DNA of 64,000 bases from the NCBI GenBank assembly GCA_045596365.1, contig JAZOCE010000012.1, positions 48,390 to 112,389 of the forward strand. Reading direction: 5' to 3'. The notes beneath the pieces are model-generated. The model had not been told where the DNA came from. It worked only from the letters and a program-made list of their open reading frames with translations, and made no database searches. Positions 51,765 to 61,427 of the stretch are shown in pieces; within the stretch, counting starts at the first letter, position 1, and each line of letters begins with the position of its first letter. The position numbers and the translations under genes are program-made. This stretch comes from RGIG4079 sp045596365. GTDB lineage: Bacteria > Bacteroidota > Bacteroidia > Bacteroidales > Muribaculaceae.

Positions 51765-53258
51765 TTATTTTGCGACTCTTTCAAGCCATTTTACCATGCA
51801 AAGCATTAATGCCATAGAGATGAAACAAACTACTGCAAACACACTCCATGTTGCTGCCAACGAAATTTTTTCATACATCATAGCGCCAAGGAACAATGCA
51901 GCATTACCTACAGCTGTTGCTCCCAACCAGCATCCTTGCATCAAACCTTGAAGGTGAGCAGGAGCTACTTTTGACACAAATGAAAGTCCGAGTGGAGAAA
52001 TAAACAATTCGGCAACTGTCAAGATGAAATAAACCGAGAATAAAACCCAAGGAGTTACACGTGCTGCGTCGGCAAGTGGAGAATTTTCAATTACACTATA
52101 ATTTGGTAATGATAATGATGCGATAGTCATTACAACATAAGCAAGAGCAGCGATACCCATACCGATACCGATTTTCTTAGGAGTTGAAGGCTCTTTACCA
52201 CGTTTAGCCAATGCCCCAAAAATCCACATTACAACAGGAGTCAGGAATACAACAATAAATGGGTTGACTGATTGGAAAATCTCAGCACTGATTTCCATGC
52301 TTCCAAGCTTCAATAATGTATAGTCTTTAGCAAACATTGTCAGTGTCAAACCATTTTGATGGAATGAGAACCAGAAGAAGATAACAATACCAAATACGGC
52401 AAACAATGCGAGGATACGTTGCTTGATTTCTTTAGCATCTTGACGAATTTCGTCTTTAGACACCTCAACAACTTTTGCTTCTTTAGCCGCCGGATTTGGC
52501 AACGATTTTTTGTTTGCCAAGAAAATAACAAGCGATATCAACATTGCAACAATTGCAACAGAAAATGCATAGTGAAATCCGGTATTAAACGCATCAAGAT
52601 AGCTATTAGCAAATGCGGTTAAGTCAGTTGGCGCTACGCCATTAGATACTGTTGTTGCCAATTCTTGGAACTTGGTAGTATCTTCAAGTTGCCCACCAAG
52701 ATATTTATGACAAAGTCCTGGAAGGTCGGCATTATAAGCAAATCCTTGCATTTTCACAAAAGTGTTGCGCACCCATGTTGCAATAAACGGAGCAACACAA
52801 CCACCTATATTAATAAACATATAGAAAATTTGGAATCCGGCATCACGACGAGCGCTATACTTAGGATTATCATATAATTGCCCTACAACAGCCTGCAAGT
52901 TCCCTTTGAACAAGCCATTACCAAATGCGATTACTAACAATGCACCAAGAGCAATAATTTCAGTTGTAATCAATGCAGGAATTGCCAATAGAGCGTATCC
53001 TAATGACATTACAAGAAGACCGGCGATAATTGTGCCTTTATAGTTCTTTGTCTTATCAGCAATGAGACCACCGACAAGAGCCAAGATGTAAATTGAGCAA
53101 TAGAAGATTGAATAATAAACTCCGGCTTGTGAACCGTCAAGATTGAATTTTGACATTAAGAATAGTGTCAAAATCGCCATCATCACATAAAATCCAAAAC
53201 GCTCGCCCATGTTGGCAAGAGCTGTAGGAATAAGTCCTTTGGGATGGTTTTTAAACAT
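51765..53258 (-). CDS. POT-family proton-coupled oligopeptide transporter
   Basis: This inner-membrane transporter has 497 residues from the ATG at 53258; a longer frame upstream overlaps the sufE end and lacks a membrane segment. There are about 12-14 helices. The N-terminal helix reads ALANMGERFGFYVMMAIL, the POT signature region, but the first Glu of the ExxER motif is replaced by Asn (NMGER). The middle of the protein has a soluble insert near residues 165-200 and a charged loop near 250-280. It is the last gene of the M28 - sufE - POT operon, and a dipeptidase gene converges on it, so peptide use fits. Confidence 0.9.
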   Translation of the reverse strand: MFKNHPKGLIPTALANMGERFGFYVMMAILTLFLMSKFNLDGSQAGVYYSIFYCSIYILALVGGLIADKTKNYKGTIIAGLLVMSLGYALLAIPALITTEIIALGALLVIAFGNGLFKGNLQAVVGQLYDNPKYSARRDAGFQIFYMFINIGGCVAPFIATWVRNTFVKMQGFAYNADLPGLCHKYLGGQLEDTTKFQELATTVSNGVAPTDLTAFANSYLDAFNTGFHYAFSVAIVAMLISLVIFLANKKSLPNPAAKEAKVVEVSKDEIRQDAKEIKQRILALFAVFGIVIFFWFSFHQNGLTLTMFAKDYTLLKLGSMEISAEIFQSVNPFIVVFLTPVVMWIFGALAKRGKEPSTPKKIGIGMGIAALAYVVMTIASLSLPNYSVIENSPLADAARVTPWVLFSVYFILTVAELFISPLGLSFVSKVAPAHLQGLMQGCWLGATAVGNAALFLGAMMYEKISLAATWSVFAVVCFISMALMLCMVKWLERVAK

Positions 53259-53286
53259 AATTGTAATTTTATTTAAGGTGTTAATA

Positions 53287-53718
53287 TTAATTTTCTGATT
53301 GTTGTTTTGCTTTGAACGCAAGGGCATACATTCTTATTTGCTTTACCATTGCTACGAGACCATTGCTTCGTGTTGGAGACAAATGTTCCGATAGCCCGAT
53401 TTTATCTATGAAATATAACTCTGCATTAAGGATTTCATCGGGTGTGTGTTCCGACAAAACTTTTATCAATAGCGAAATAATACCTTTGACAATTATAGCA
53501 TCGCTGTCAGCAGTATATACGACTTTATCGCCCATCATCTCAGCATTTAACCACACTCGGCTTTGGCATCCCTCGATGATGTGAGCAGGAGTTTTGTACT
53601 TTTCATCTATTGCAGGAAGGGCATTGCCTAAGTCTATAATATAGGCATAACGATCCATCCAATCTTCAATATCTGAAAATTCATCAACTATTTCGTCTTG
53701 TAATTGATTAATTGTCAT
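53287..53718 (-). CDS. sufE: SufE, sulfur acceptor for SufS
   Basis: This 143-residue cytosolic protein accepts persulfide sulfur from SufS and passes it to the SufBCD scaffold. The acceptor is C51 in IIEGCQSRVW, the invariant SufE context, and the N-terminal FSDIEDWMDRYAYIIDLG stretch is typical. It is encoded away from sufCDS (1-3313), between an M28 peptidase gene (18 bases upstream) and the POT transporter gene (28 bases downstream). Confidence 0.95.
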   Translation of the reverse strand: MTINQLQDEIVDEFSDIEDWMDRYAYIIDLGNALPAIDEKYKTPAHIIEGCQSRVWLNAEMMGDKVVYTADSDAIIVKGIISLLIKVLSEHTPDEILNAELYFIDKIGLSEHLSPTRSNGLVAMVKQIRMYALAFKAKQQSEN

Positions 53719-53736
53719 CTCTATTCAAATTAAAGG

Positions 53737-54723
53737 CTATTGAGCCTGTTCGTTATATATCGTGTTTAAAACTGTTTGTCCTACTGCTTTCAATGAACTT
53801 CTATCAATTGAGTTCATATCATCTTTCAATGTGTGCCATGTGGGAGGGAATGAGCCAGTCATAGGATTAGCACACTCAATGATGTCTATACAAGGAATTC
53901 CTGCCATACTGATGTGATAATGGTCATCTGTTACTGCTCCCTCTGTACGATTTATAAAACGAGAACTATATCCTGATGCATTGGCCATTGCCCACACTTT
54001 ATCGTTAATGCGTGATGCAAATCTTTCAGAGAAATACTCACGATGAAATTTGGCTTCTATACCGCCAACAATATCAAGTAAGATGCCATAAATCGGCAGT
54101 TGTCCCACCTCATAAGGCATATTTTTTACCCAATATTGTGTACCGAGACACCACGATTTATCATCACCACCCGATGCGCCATAGTCTTCAGCATCGGTAA
54201 ATAATATATCAACACCTATCAATGGCTGTTTTTGACCTAAGCAACGAGCGATTTCAAGAAGTACACCCACTCCGCTACCACCATCGTTAGCACCTGGTAT
54301 AGGAGTGTTGTGCTTTGATTTATCTATCTCGGCATCAGCCCATGGACGAGTATCCCAATGTGCAAGTAAAAGAATTCGCTTGTGTGCTGTTTTATTAAAT
54401 TGTGCAAAAATATTATTTATAGGTAGTTTGTCGTCATTAAATGCGGTAACCGTTGTTTTTTGTTCAATAATAGTATCAGCTCCGTAACTATTTAACTCAT
54501 TTACAAGCCAGATAGCACATAGCCTATGCCCGTAAGTACCGGGTACTCGAGGTCCAAAATCCACCTGTTTTTTTACAAAATTGTATGCACTATCAGCATT
54601 GAACTCAATCGTAGCAATAGATTGTTGAGCCGATACATTGTCGGCTTTGTTATTTTTAGAGCCGGCATTGCAAGAACTTGTTATAAGAGTTAATAATAAG
54701 AGCGCAATATTATAGATTTTCAT
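53737..54723 (-). CDS. M28 zinc lipoprotein, probable glutaminyl-peptide cyclotransferase
   Basis: This 328-residue lipoprotein starts at ATG 54723; lipobox LITSSC gives Cys18. Zinc-binding and catalytic motifs of the M28 fold: LLAHWDTRP, GANDGGSGVGVLLEIAR, FTDAEDYG, and a late DDHYHISMAGIP. The order and the PTWHTLKDD end resemble bacterial type II glutaminyl cyclases (as in Porphyromonas gingivalis) more than aminopeptidases. Such an enzyme converts N-terminal Gln of exported proteins to pyroglutamate. Aminopeptidase activity is the alternative. It heads the M28 - sufE - POT operon with a consensus promoter at 54745-54775. Confidence 0.82.
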   Translation of the reverse strand: MKIYNIALLLLTLITSSCNAGSKNNKADNVSAQQSIATIEFNADSAYNFVKKQVDFGPRVPGTYGHRLCAIWLVNELNSYGADTIIEQKTTVTAFNDDKLPINNIFAQFNKTAHKRILLLAHWDTRPWADAEIDKSKHNTPIPGANDGGSGVGVLLEIARCLGQKQPLIGVDILFTDAEDYGASGGDDKSWCLGTQYWVKNMPYEVGQLPIYGILLDIVGGIEAKFHREYFSERFASRINDKVWAMANASGYSSRFINRTEGAVTDDHYHISMAGIPCIDIIECANPMTGSFPPTWHTLKDDMNSIDRSSLKAVGQTVLNTIYNEQAQ

Positions 54724-54744
54724 TTTAAACACTTTTCTGCACTT

Positions 54745-54775
54745 CAAAGTTACAAAAACGAATAAACATAGACAA
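54745..54775 (-). promoter_or_regulatory. Promoter for M28-sufE-POT
   Basis: On the minus strand TTG (54775-54773), 20 bases, then TAACTTTG (54752-54745), 22 bases before the ATG. A full consensus match. Confidence 0.75.
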
Positions 54776-54831
54776 TTATCAACTAATATAAACTGCGTTT
54801 CGGTGGTTATTTATTGTTAATAACATCGTTA

Positions 54832-54867
54832 AGAAAAAAAGAGCCATGCAAAATACACAGCTCTTTT
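54832..54867 (-). terminator. Terminator after yidC
   Basis: On the minus strand AAAAGAGC and GCTCTTTT form an 8-bp stem around a 15-base loop, followed by further T residues. It lies 21 bases after the yidC stop. Confidence 0.75.
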
Positions 54868-54887
54868 CAATTATATAGGATTAAATA

Positions 54888-56993
54888 TTAACGTTTGCCT
54901 CCTTTTTTGCGTTTTTCTTGTTCTCGCAACATAGCTTGTTGTTGGCGTTGAGCCTCTTCAAGGCGGGCCATGAAACCACTTTTCTTACGAGGTTTTTTTG
55001 CGTTTTCTTTCATTTGTGCTCTCACTTTTTCTTCATCTACGATAAAACGGAATGAGTAAGTTTGAATGATTGTGATGAGCAATGAAAGGAGGTAATAATA
55101 GCTCAAGCCTGAAGCGTAGTCATTAAAGAAGAACAAGAACATCACCGGCATTAAGTACATCATCATTTTCATTCCAGGCATTGATGATGTTTGTGCCTGA
55201 TTTTGCATATTAATGCGAGTATATATAATATTTGTTACTGTCATCAACAAGCAGAATAGGCTCACGTGATTACCAAATGTACTTGAAATAAAAGGTATTT
55301 GTACATCCCATGAGAAAATTGCATCAGGTGCTGACAAGTCTTTAGCCCAGAGGAACGACTCTCCACGCAACTCAATACATGATGGGAAGAACGTAAACAT
55401 TGCAATGAGAATAGGCATTTGCAACAACATTGGCAAACAACCTGAGAATGGACTTGCACCAGCCTTGCTATATAATTCCATTGTCTTTTGTTGACGCACC
55501 ATTGCATTTTCTTTGCCTGGATATTTATCGTTGATTTCTTTAATTTCAGGGGCAAGGACACGCATCTTAGCTTGCGACATATAGCTCTTATAGGTGAATG
55601 GGAATAGAATAATCTTGATAAACAATGTGAGTAACAAGATTATAATTCCATAATTTTCAATAAATCCACCGAGGAATGTAAATACCGGAATGATAATCAA
55701 TGTATTAATCCATCGGAACAATGACCATCCAAGAGGAATCAACTTAGTTAATTCCAAATCCTCTCCTGAAGATATTTGCTCTTCATAGTCTGAAAGCAAA
55801 GGATATAAGTTTGGCCCCAAGAATAAATCAAATGATGCCACAATAGAAGCTGTTGATGAATATTCCATTGACGCATCGGCTGTCATATCTTTCAAATACG
55901 CTTTCTGCGTTGATTCTTTGAGATCTTTAGATTGCAGCTTTGCTCCGGTAAAATTATCTTTTGCAATTATTACCGATGAAAAGAATTGATTTTTAAACCC
56001 AATCCATTTAATGCGGTCATTAATCTCTTCCACATCTTCTCCTTGAGCCGACAACTCATCCACTTCATCTCCAGCATATTTATAGCACACTGCACTATTT
56101 CTTTCTTCAAATGTGCGACCTTTTTCATGACGAATCATCTTTTGATACCAGTGCAAATCCATTGAAGAAGTACTCATAGGGATAATTGATTGCATATTTT
56201 CCTGAACAACATCCATTTTCACAATGTAGCTATCAGGAAGCAATGTATATCGAATACCAAATTTAGCACCTTTTCCTAAATCAAGCGACATCAAGACTGT
56301 AGTATCACTTTCTTGTATAGGAGTAAAATAGAAATTACGTGTTTCAAGACGTTGATTAATTGTAGTCAATGTCAAGTTGAAATCATTTGTTTCATTTTCA
56401 AACAAAACAACATTTGTACTATCATAAGACAAATACTTTTTCAACTCTGCACGAGATATAAAGCCTCCTTTTGTTGAAAGATCAAGAGATAGCAACTCAT
56501 TTTCCAACTTAATTGTAACTGAATCGCCTGTCAGATATTTAGCAAACTCCTGATATTTAGAGAAATTACTGATTGTTGATTTCAAAGCAGCAACAGCTTT
56601 AGATGCTACTTTAGGCATTAGCTGCCCCATCTTATTTGACAAGACATCTGACACATTTACAATAGTATCATCTACGTTAACCGTACCACTAACGACATCA
56701 TCTTTTAATCGTAAATTGACATCTGCATTAGAAATTACATATCCACCCATAGAGTCAGTAACTCCATATTGTTTAATTGTAGGAACGATTAATGCCTTCT
56801 CGGTAGGAGAAAGTGTATCAGCGATCAACGCAACTTGTTGTTCAACTGCTTGCTGTTGAGCTGCAAGCAACTCGGCTTGAATCTGTTCTTGACGTCGACG
56901 TTCAATTTCTTCGGCTGATGGCTGATTGAGCCACATAAAACCGAGGATTACTCCTCCCATCAACAACATTCCAAGAAGTGTATTTTTATCCAT
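54888..56993 (-). CDS. yidC: YidC membrane protein insertase
   Basis: YidC inserts and folds inner-membrane proteins with or without SecYEG. At 701 residues it is long. A first membrane helix (5-20) is followed by a large periplasmic domain and a C-terminal five-helix 60KD_IMP domain (about 425-640) with FPFTYKSYMSQAKMRVLAPEI and SPFSGCLPMLLQMPILIAMF. The periplasmic domain starts after an Arg/Gln-rich stretch; residues about 60-150 look like an extra segment compared with the Bacteroides proteins I remember. The C-terminus is strongly basic, as expected for ribosome contact. It follows pyrG after 35 bases. Confidence 0.95.
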   Translation of the reverse strand: MDKNTLLGMLLMGGVILGFMWLNQPSAEEIERRRQEQIQAELLAAQQQAVEQQVALIADTLSPTEKALIVPTIKQYGVTDSMGGYVISNADVNLRLKDDVVSGTVNVDDTIVNVSDVLSNKMGQLMPKVASKAVAALKSTISNFSKYQEFAKYLTGDSVTIKLENELLSLDLSTKGGFISRAELKKYLSYDSTNVVLFENETNDFNLTLTTINQRLETRNFYFTPIQESDTTVLMSLDLGKGAKFGIRYTLLPDSYIVKMDVVQENMQSIIPMSTSSMDLHWYQKMIRHEKGRTFEERNSAVCYKYAGDEVDELSAQGEDVEEINDRIKWIGFKNQFFSSVIIAKDNFTGAKLQSKDLKESTQKAYLKDMTADASMEYSSTASIVASFDLFLGPNLYPLLSDYEEQISSGEDLELTKLIPLGWSLFRWINTLIIIPVFTFLGGFIENYGIIILLLTLFIKIILFPFTYKSYMSQAKMRVLAPEIKEINDKYPGKENAMVRQQKTMELYSKAGASPFSGCLPMLLQMPILIAMFTFFPSCIELRGESFLWAKDLSAPDAIFSWDVQIPFISSTFGNHVSLFCLLMTVTNIIYTRINMQNQAQTSSMPGMKMMMYLMPVMFLFFFNDYASGLSYYYLLSLLITIIQTYSFRFIVDEEKVRAQMKENAKKPRKKSGFMARLEEAQRQQQAMLREQEKRKKGGKR

Positions 56994-57028
56994 TATTCTG
57001 TAAATATATTAAATAAATTATTATAAAA

Positions 57029-58639
57029 TTATGCTTTTACTTCTCCATATTCAACTGCAGCACGTACAAAGTCAACAAAAAGAGGGTGTGGATTTACCAC
57101 TGTACTTGAATATTCCGGATGATATTGAACTCCAATATACCAACGCATATCCGAAATTTCAACCGCCTCAGCAAGACCCGTCTGAGGATTTACTCCCGAG
57201 CGAACCAATCCGTTTTCTTCAAGTTGTATGCAATATGCTTTATTAACCTCATAACGATTATGATGACGTTCGCTTACTTCGGTTGAATTATAAATTTTAG
57301 CTATTCGTGAATTTTTATTGAATACACAATCATAAGCACCCAAACGCGTAGTTTCAATACATGATGCTATTTTATCATCAGCCATCGTATCTACAACATT
57401 ATATGGCGTCGATGAGTTAACTTCTGTACTGCATGCCTCATTTAACCCCATTACATTGCGAGCAAATTCGACAACCATACATTGCATACCGAGACTTATC
57501 CCAAAAGTCGGGACATTGTTTTCTCGACACCATTTCAATGCAACGATCATTCCTTCCACTCCTCGCTGTCCTGCTCCCGGTGCCACTAAAACTCCATCCA
57601 TAGAAGATAATGTTTCAGCAATGTTCCCATCATGGAGTTTTTCTGATTGGATAAACACCAATTCCAATTTATGGTCATTGTATGTAGCTGCTTGGATAAG
57701 AGCTTCATTAATTGATTTATAAACGTCGGGCAATTCTACATATTTCCCTACAAGACCAATGCGTACTTTCTTTTCTGCACCATTTAGCTTATCAAGGAAT
57801 TGCATCCATGATGTCATATCAGGCTCTCCTTTACAACTAACGCCAATCTGTCGCAGCACAATATCGTCCAAATGCTGTTCATGCATTCGGACAGGCACCT
57901 CATAAATAGTCGATACATCTGTTGATTGCACTACTGAGTCAAGAGCAACATTACAGAACATCGCTATTTTTCGACGCACTTCTTCATCAATATTTTGTTC
58001 AGCACGCAATACCAAAACATCAGGCTGTATTCCCAATTCTTGCAGCTTTTTAACGGAGTGCAGTGTTGGTTTAGTCTTTAGTTCTTTAGCCGCAACGACA
58101 TATGGAACATAAGTTAAATGTATGCAAACACTATTATTCCCGAGTTCCCAACGTAATTGACGAACACTCTCAAGGAATGGAAGGGATTCAATATCCCCTA
58201 CAATACCACCTATCTCAGTTATAATAAAATCAAATTTGCCTGTTTCTCCAAGACGCTTGATGTTACTTTTTATCTCATCCGTAACATGAGGAATTACCTG
58301 TACGGTTTTGCCTGAATATTCTCCACGTCGTTCTTTATTTATCACATTTTGAAAAATACGTCCCGACGTAATATTATTTGCTTTGGTTGTTTGTATATTC
58401 GTAAAACGTTCATAATGTCCAAGATCAAGATCTCCCTCATGCCCATCAATCGTAACATAACTTTCTCCATGTTCATAAGGATTTAACGTCCCTGAATTGA
58501 CATTTATATAAGGATCGAATTTCTGGATAGTGACTCTAAAGCCTCGTGCTTTAAGCAAACATGCAAGAGAAGACGAGATGATTCCCTTCCCTAATGAAGA
58601 GACAACTCCTCCGGTTACAAAAACATACTTTGGCTCCAT
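57029..58639 (-). CDS. pyrG: CTP synthase
   Basis: PyrG, 536 residues, makes CTP from UTP with ATP and glutamine. The N-terminal synthase domain begins KYVFVTGGVVSSLGKGI and contains KFDPYINVNSGTLNPYEHGE. The C-terminal class I glutaminase domain has a substitution to check: the nucleophile stretch reads TFGISLGMQCMVVEFARN, where the Cys is in the usual GxCxG-like region as LGMQC. The His-Glu pair is in YHPEYSS. It is the first gene of pyrG-yidC. Confidence 0.96.
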   Translation of the reverse strand: MEPKYVFVTGGVVSSLGKGIISSSLACLLKARGFRVTIQKFDPYINVNSGTLNPYEHGESYVTIDGHEGDLDLGHYERFTNIQTTKANNITSGRIFQNVINKERRGEYSGKTVQVIPHVTDEIKSNIKRLGETGKFDFIITEIGGIVGDIESLPFLESVRQLRWELGNNSVCIHLTYVPYVVAAKELKTKPTLHSVKKLQELGIQPDVLVLRAEQNIDEEVRRKIAMFCNVALDSVVQSTDVSTIYEVPVRMHEQHLDDIVLRQIGVSCKGEPDMTSWMQFLDKLNGAEKKVRIGLVGKYVELPDVYKSINEALIQAATYNDHKLELVFIQSEKLHDGNIAETLSSMDGVLVAPGAGQRGVEGMIVALKWCRENNVPTFGISLGMQCMVVEFARNVMGLNEACSTEVNSSTPYNVVDTMADDKIASCIETTRLGAYDCVFNKNSRIAKIYNSTEVSERHHNRYEVNKAYCIQLEENGLVRSGVNPQTGLAEAVEISDMRWYIGVQYHPEYSSTVVNPHPLFVDFVRAAVEYGEVKA

Positions 58640-58662
58640 TTTACTAAAAAATTACGAAAATA

Positions 58663-58670
58663 CAAAGTTA
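58663..58670 (-). promoter_or_regulatory. -7 promoter box for pyrG-yidC
   Basis: The minus strand reads TAACTTTG, an exact TAnnTTTG, 23 bases before the ATG. No good -33 element is seen. The 250-base gap to 58889 holds otherwise only AT-rich sequence. Confidence 0.5.
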
Positions 58671-58889
58671 TAAATTATTCTTGATAGGTAATACTTTGTA
58701 GCCACTTTTAGTCGCTTAAATTTTAATTATTTTAGACTTGCTTTATTTGCACTTTTATGCGGCACACATTATTCAAGTTAAATAGTACAAAAAAGACAAA
58801 CAAATAGTATCTAAAAATTTGTAAAGTCATATATAAAATTGTATTTTTACAAAATATATCAGAATTAATTTTAAATACCTTATTAAATC

Positions 58890-61346
58890 ATGAAAAAACT
58901 AACGCGTTTTTTGGTTGCTATTGCATCACTATTATGCACATCAGCAGCATTTTCGGTTAACACCGTAAATATTAATGGTGTTGACCATGCAATAGACACA
59001 ATCATACCCAAACACACTATTGGACCGGGAACAAGCTACGCTTTTTATCATCTCCCCAATAGACCTCTTACTATACACGTGCTTGAAGTTGATTTAAATA
59101 ATCAATATGTGCAACTTGAAGCTTGCAACGGCGGGCAAAAATCAGTGGCAACTGAATTAACAACAAACATGTATAAACGCAATGATAGTCCCGGACATGA
59201 CATGATTGCTGCTCACAATGGGTCATTCTTCCACACATCAGAAACCGATCAAACTGCTGTGGGGATGTCTCGCATGGGGTTAATATGTAATGGCGAAATA
59301 CTTCAAAATCCTGTGGGTTGGCCATTATTTGTATTAACACAAGACAAAGTCTCATATCTTGAAAATGTGCATTTTAGTGCAAATATTACAACCTCAACAG
59401 GCTCTAATCGCATACACACTCTCAATACCCATCTATTGGAACTTGAAAGTGTTGATGATGCCGGAGAGCGTATGATGATGTTCACTCGCGAATATGGAAC
59501 AAAAACAAATACTGCTTCAGGTGGAACAAAAGTTATATTAGTTCCAAAAGAAGGAGATTTCACTATCACCCCAAATATGACAATCGCCTGCACCGTAGAA
59601 AGCATTTTTGATAATACAGGAGCATCAGATATTCCGGAAGGCAAAGCCGTTCTTTATGGAACAGGAGTTAACGAGACTTTCTTAAAAGGCTTGACAGTTG
59701 GAGAGGAATGTACAATCAATATTGCTACTACAGTTCCATCAGTACCATCAATCAACAATATCAAAGAAGGTCTTGGTGGCAGTAGCCACTTTATCCTCCG
59801 AGATGGTGAGGTGGTAATATCCGGCAACCCCGATATCCATCCACGCACATTTATGGGTATTTCAAAAGATGGAAAAACAGTATATTCTGTTGCCGTTGAT
59901 GGCCGTTGGGAAGGCTCTGCCGGTGTTACTCTCGACGATGAAGGTCGTATATTAAAAATGCTTGGTGCTTGGCATGGCTTAAACCTTGATGGAGGTGGTT
60001 CAACAACTATGGTTGTTCATGGAGATATTAAAAATCACGTTTCAGGAGGTGCCGAAAGAGCCGTTGGTGATGCTCTATTGGTATATTCAAGCGCTCCTGT
60101 TGATGACGATATTGCAAAAATTGCTTTTGAACCACGCGCATACAATGTGCCCATTACAGCTCGTTTCCGTCCTGCAATTTATGCCTACAACCAATACGAT
60201 TTGATTAAGAATAAAGATCTTGAAGGAGTGAAACTTTCATGTGATTCAGAAATTGGCTCATTTAACGAGAACAACGAATTTATTGCTACAGGCGATGTTG
60301 CAAGCGGATATATTTATGCTGAATACAATGGTATTACAACTAAACAACTTGTCAATACAATCATGTCTCCACTTGCATTGGAATACGACAGTTATGTAGT
60401 CGACGACAAAGCCGAATATCCAATCTTGATGAATGGCACTGTTGGTAATTTTGTATATAAAGCTGATGCAGCAAGTGTTACATGGACTATCGATGACGAA
60501 TCGCTTTGTTCTATTTCCGATGGCAAAGTTAGAGGTATCAAAAATGGAGTAGCAACATTAACAGGGACATCAAGCAATTTCAACGGGAATGTTACCATTA
60601 ATGTTGAAATACCCGACACTCAAACAAAATCAATATTCCCAACATTTGATGCTTCGACATGGTCATTTACTCAAACAGGAGGAACAGATCAAAGCGTTAC
60701 CGCTGATGGAGAAGGTGTTAAAATCAGTTATATCGGTAATGGTGTATCCCGAGGAGCTACATTCTCTATATTCAATAATACGATTAAATCCTTTGGATTG
60801 CCTAATGCCATTAAGATGAATATCAATCCTGGGAATGCTACTGTAAAGAAAGTTCAACTTTCATTTAGAAATAACAAAAATATATCGGCCACTGTCGATT
60901 TAACAACAACACAATTAACTAAGAACGCCGACAACGAATTCGTTATTAATGTTCCCAACAACTGGGCAGATGATAACACAAATTTCCCTATATACATCAA
61001 TGGTATTTTATTAGGGATGGGTGCTTCTGCAAAAAACACACAATTTGATATCACAATTTCCAAATTGGAACAAATATATGGAGATCCTTCAGGCATTGAA
61101 GATGTAATAGATAATGGGAATGCCATAAGTATTTATCCTAACCCTGTAATTTCAGGTTCTCCGGTATCAATCAACATTGAAGGAGAAGCACAAGTCAGCA
61201 TTTATACCCTCGGAGGCTCACTTGTCAATAGCATTAAACTATCAGGCAATGAACTCCTTGAAACTGCTGGAATGTCGGTCGGAATGTACATTCTACACAT
61301 TGTTGGAGAAACCAATATTTATACCTCTAAATTGATAATAAAATAA
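58890..61346 (+). CDS. Secreted phosphodiester glycosidase (NAGPA domain), T9SS cargo
   Basis: The protein has 818 residues. A signal peptide (1-22) precedes a NAGPA-type domain (about 60-400), with AHNGSFFHT, TFMGISKDGKTVYSVAVDGR and the hallmark GLNLDGGGSTTM. The domain hydrolyses GlcNAc-1-phosphodiester bonds in the mammalian uncovering enzyme; bacterial members probably act on phosphodiester-linked glycans. Residues 405-575 are Ig-like/BIG2 repeats, 580-740 a beta-sandwich-like domain, and 745-818 a type A T9SS sorting domain (SIYPNPV, VSIYTLGGSLV, GMYILHI, final KLIIK). It should be surface exposed or released. It is transcribed alone and ends at a strong bidirectional terminator. Confidence 0.9.
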   Translation: MKKLTRFLVAIASLLCTSAAFSVNTVNINGVDHAIDTIIPKHTIGPGTSYAFYHLPNRPLTIHVLEVDLNNQYVQLEACNGGQKSVATELTTNMYKRNDSPGHDMIAAHNGSFFHTSETDQTAVGMSRMGLICNGEILQNPVGWPLFVLTQDKVSYLENVHFSANITTSTGSNRIHTLNTHLLELESVDDAGERMMMFTREYGTKTNTASGGTKVILVPKEGDFTITPNMTIACTVESIFDNTGASDIPEGKAVLYGTGVNETFLKGLTVGEECTINIATTVPSVPSINNIKEGLGGSSHFILRDGEVVISGNPDIHPRTFMGISKDGKTVYSVAVDGRWEGSAGVTLDDEGRILKMLGAWHGLNLDGGGSTTMVVHGDIKNHVSGGAERAVGDALLVYSSAPVDDDIAKIAFEPRAYNVPITARFRPAIYAYNQYDLIKNKDLEGVKLSCDSEIGSFNENNEFIATGDVASGYIYAEYNGITTKQLVNTIMSPLALEYDSYVVDDKAEYPILMNGTVGNFVYKADAASVTWTIDDESLCSISDGKVRGIKNGVATLTGTSSNFNGNVTINVEIPDTQTKSIFPTFDASTWSFTQTGGTDQSVTADGEGVKISYIGNGVSRGATFSIFNNTIKSFGLPNAIKMNINPGNATVKKVQLSFRNNKNISATVDLTTTQLTKNADNEFVINVPNNWADDNTNFPIYINGILLGMGASAKNTQFDITISKLEQIYGDPSGIEDVIDNGNAISIYPNPVISGSPVSINIEGEAQVSIYTLGGSLVNSIKLSGNELLETAGMSVGMYILHIVGETNIYTSKLIIK

Positions 61347-61364
61347 TATTTTTATATTAACAAT

Positions 61365-61405
61365 AAACAAGTGGCAGACTTTTTTAGGTCTGCCACTTGT
61401 TTATT
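61365..61405. terminator. Bidirectional terminator between NAGPA and MATE genes
   Basis: AAACAAGTGGCAGAC and GTCTGCCACTTGTTT form a perfect 15-bp stem around an 8-base loop. T-rich or A-rich flanks allow it to end both converging transcripts. Confidence 0.88.
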
Positions 61406-61427
61406 TATTATTTACATTATTATTTCT

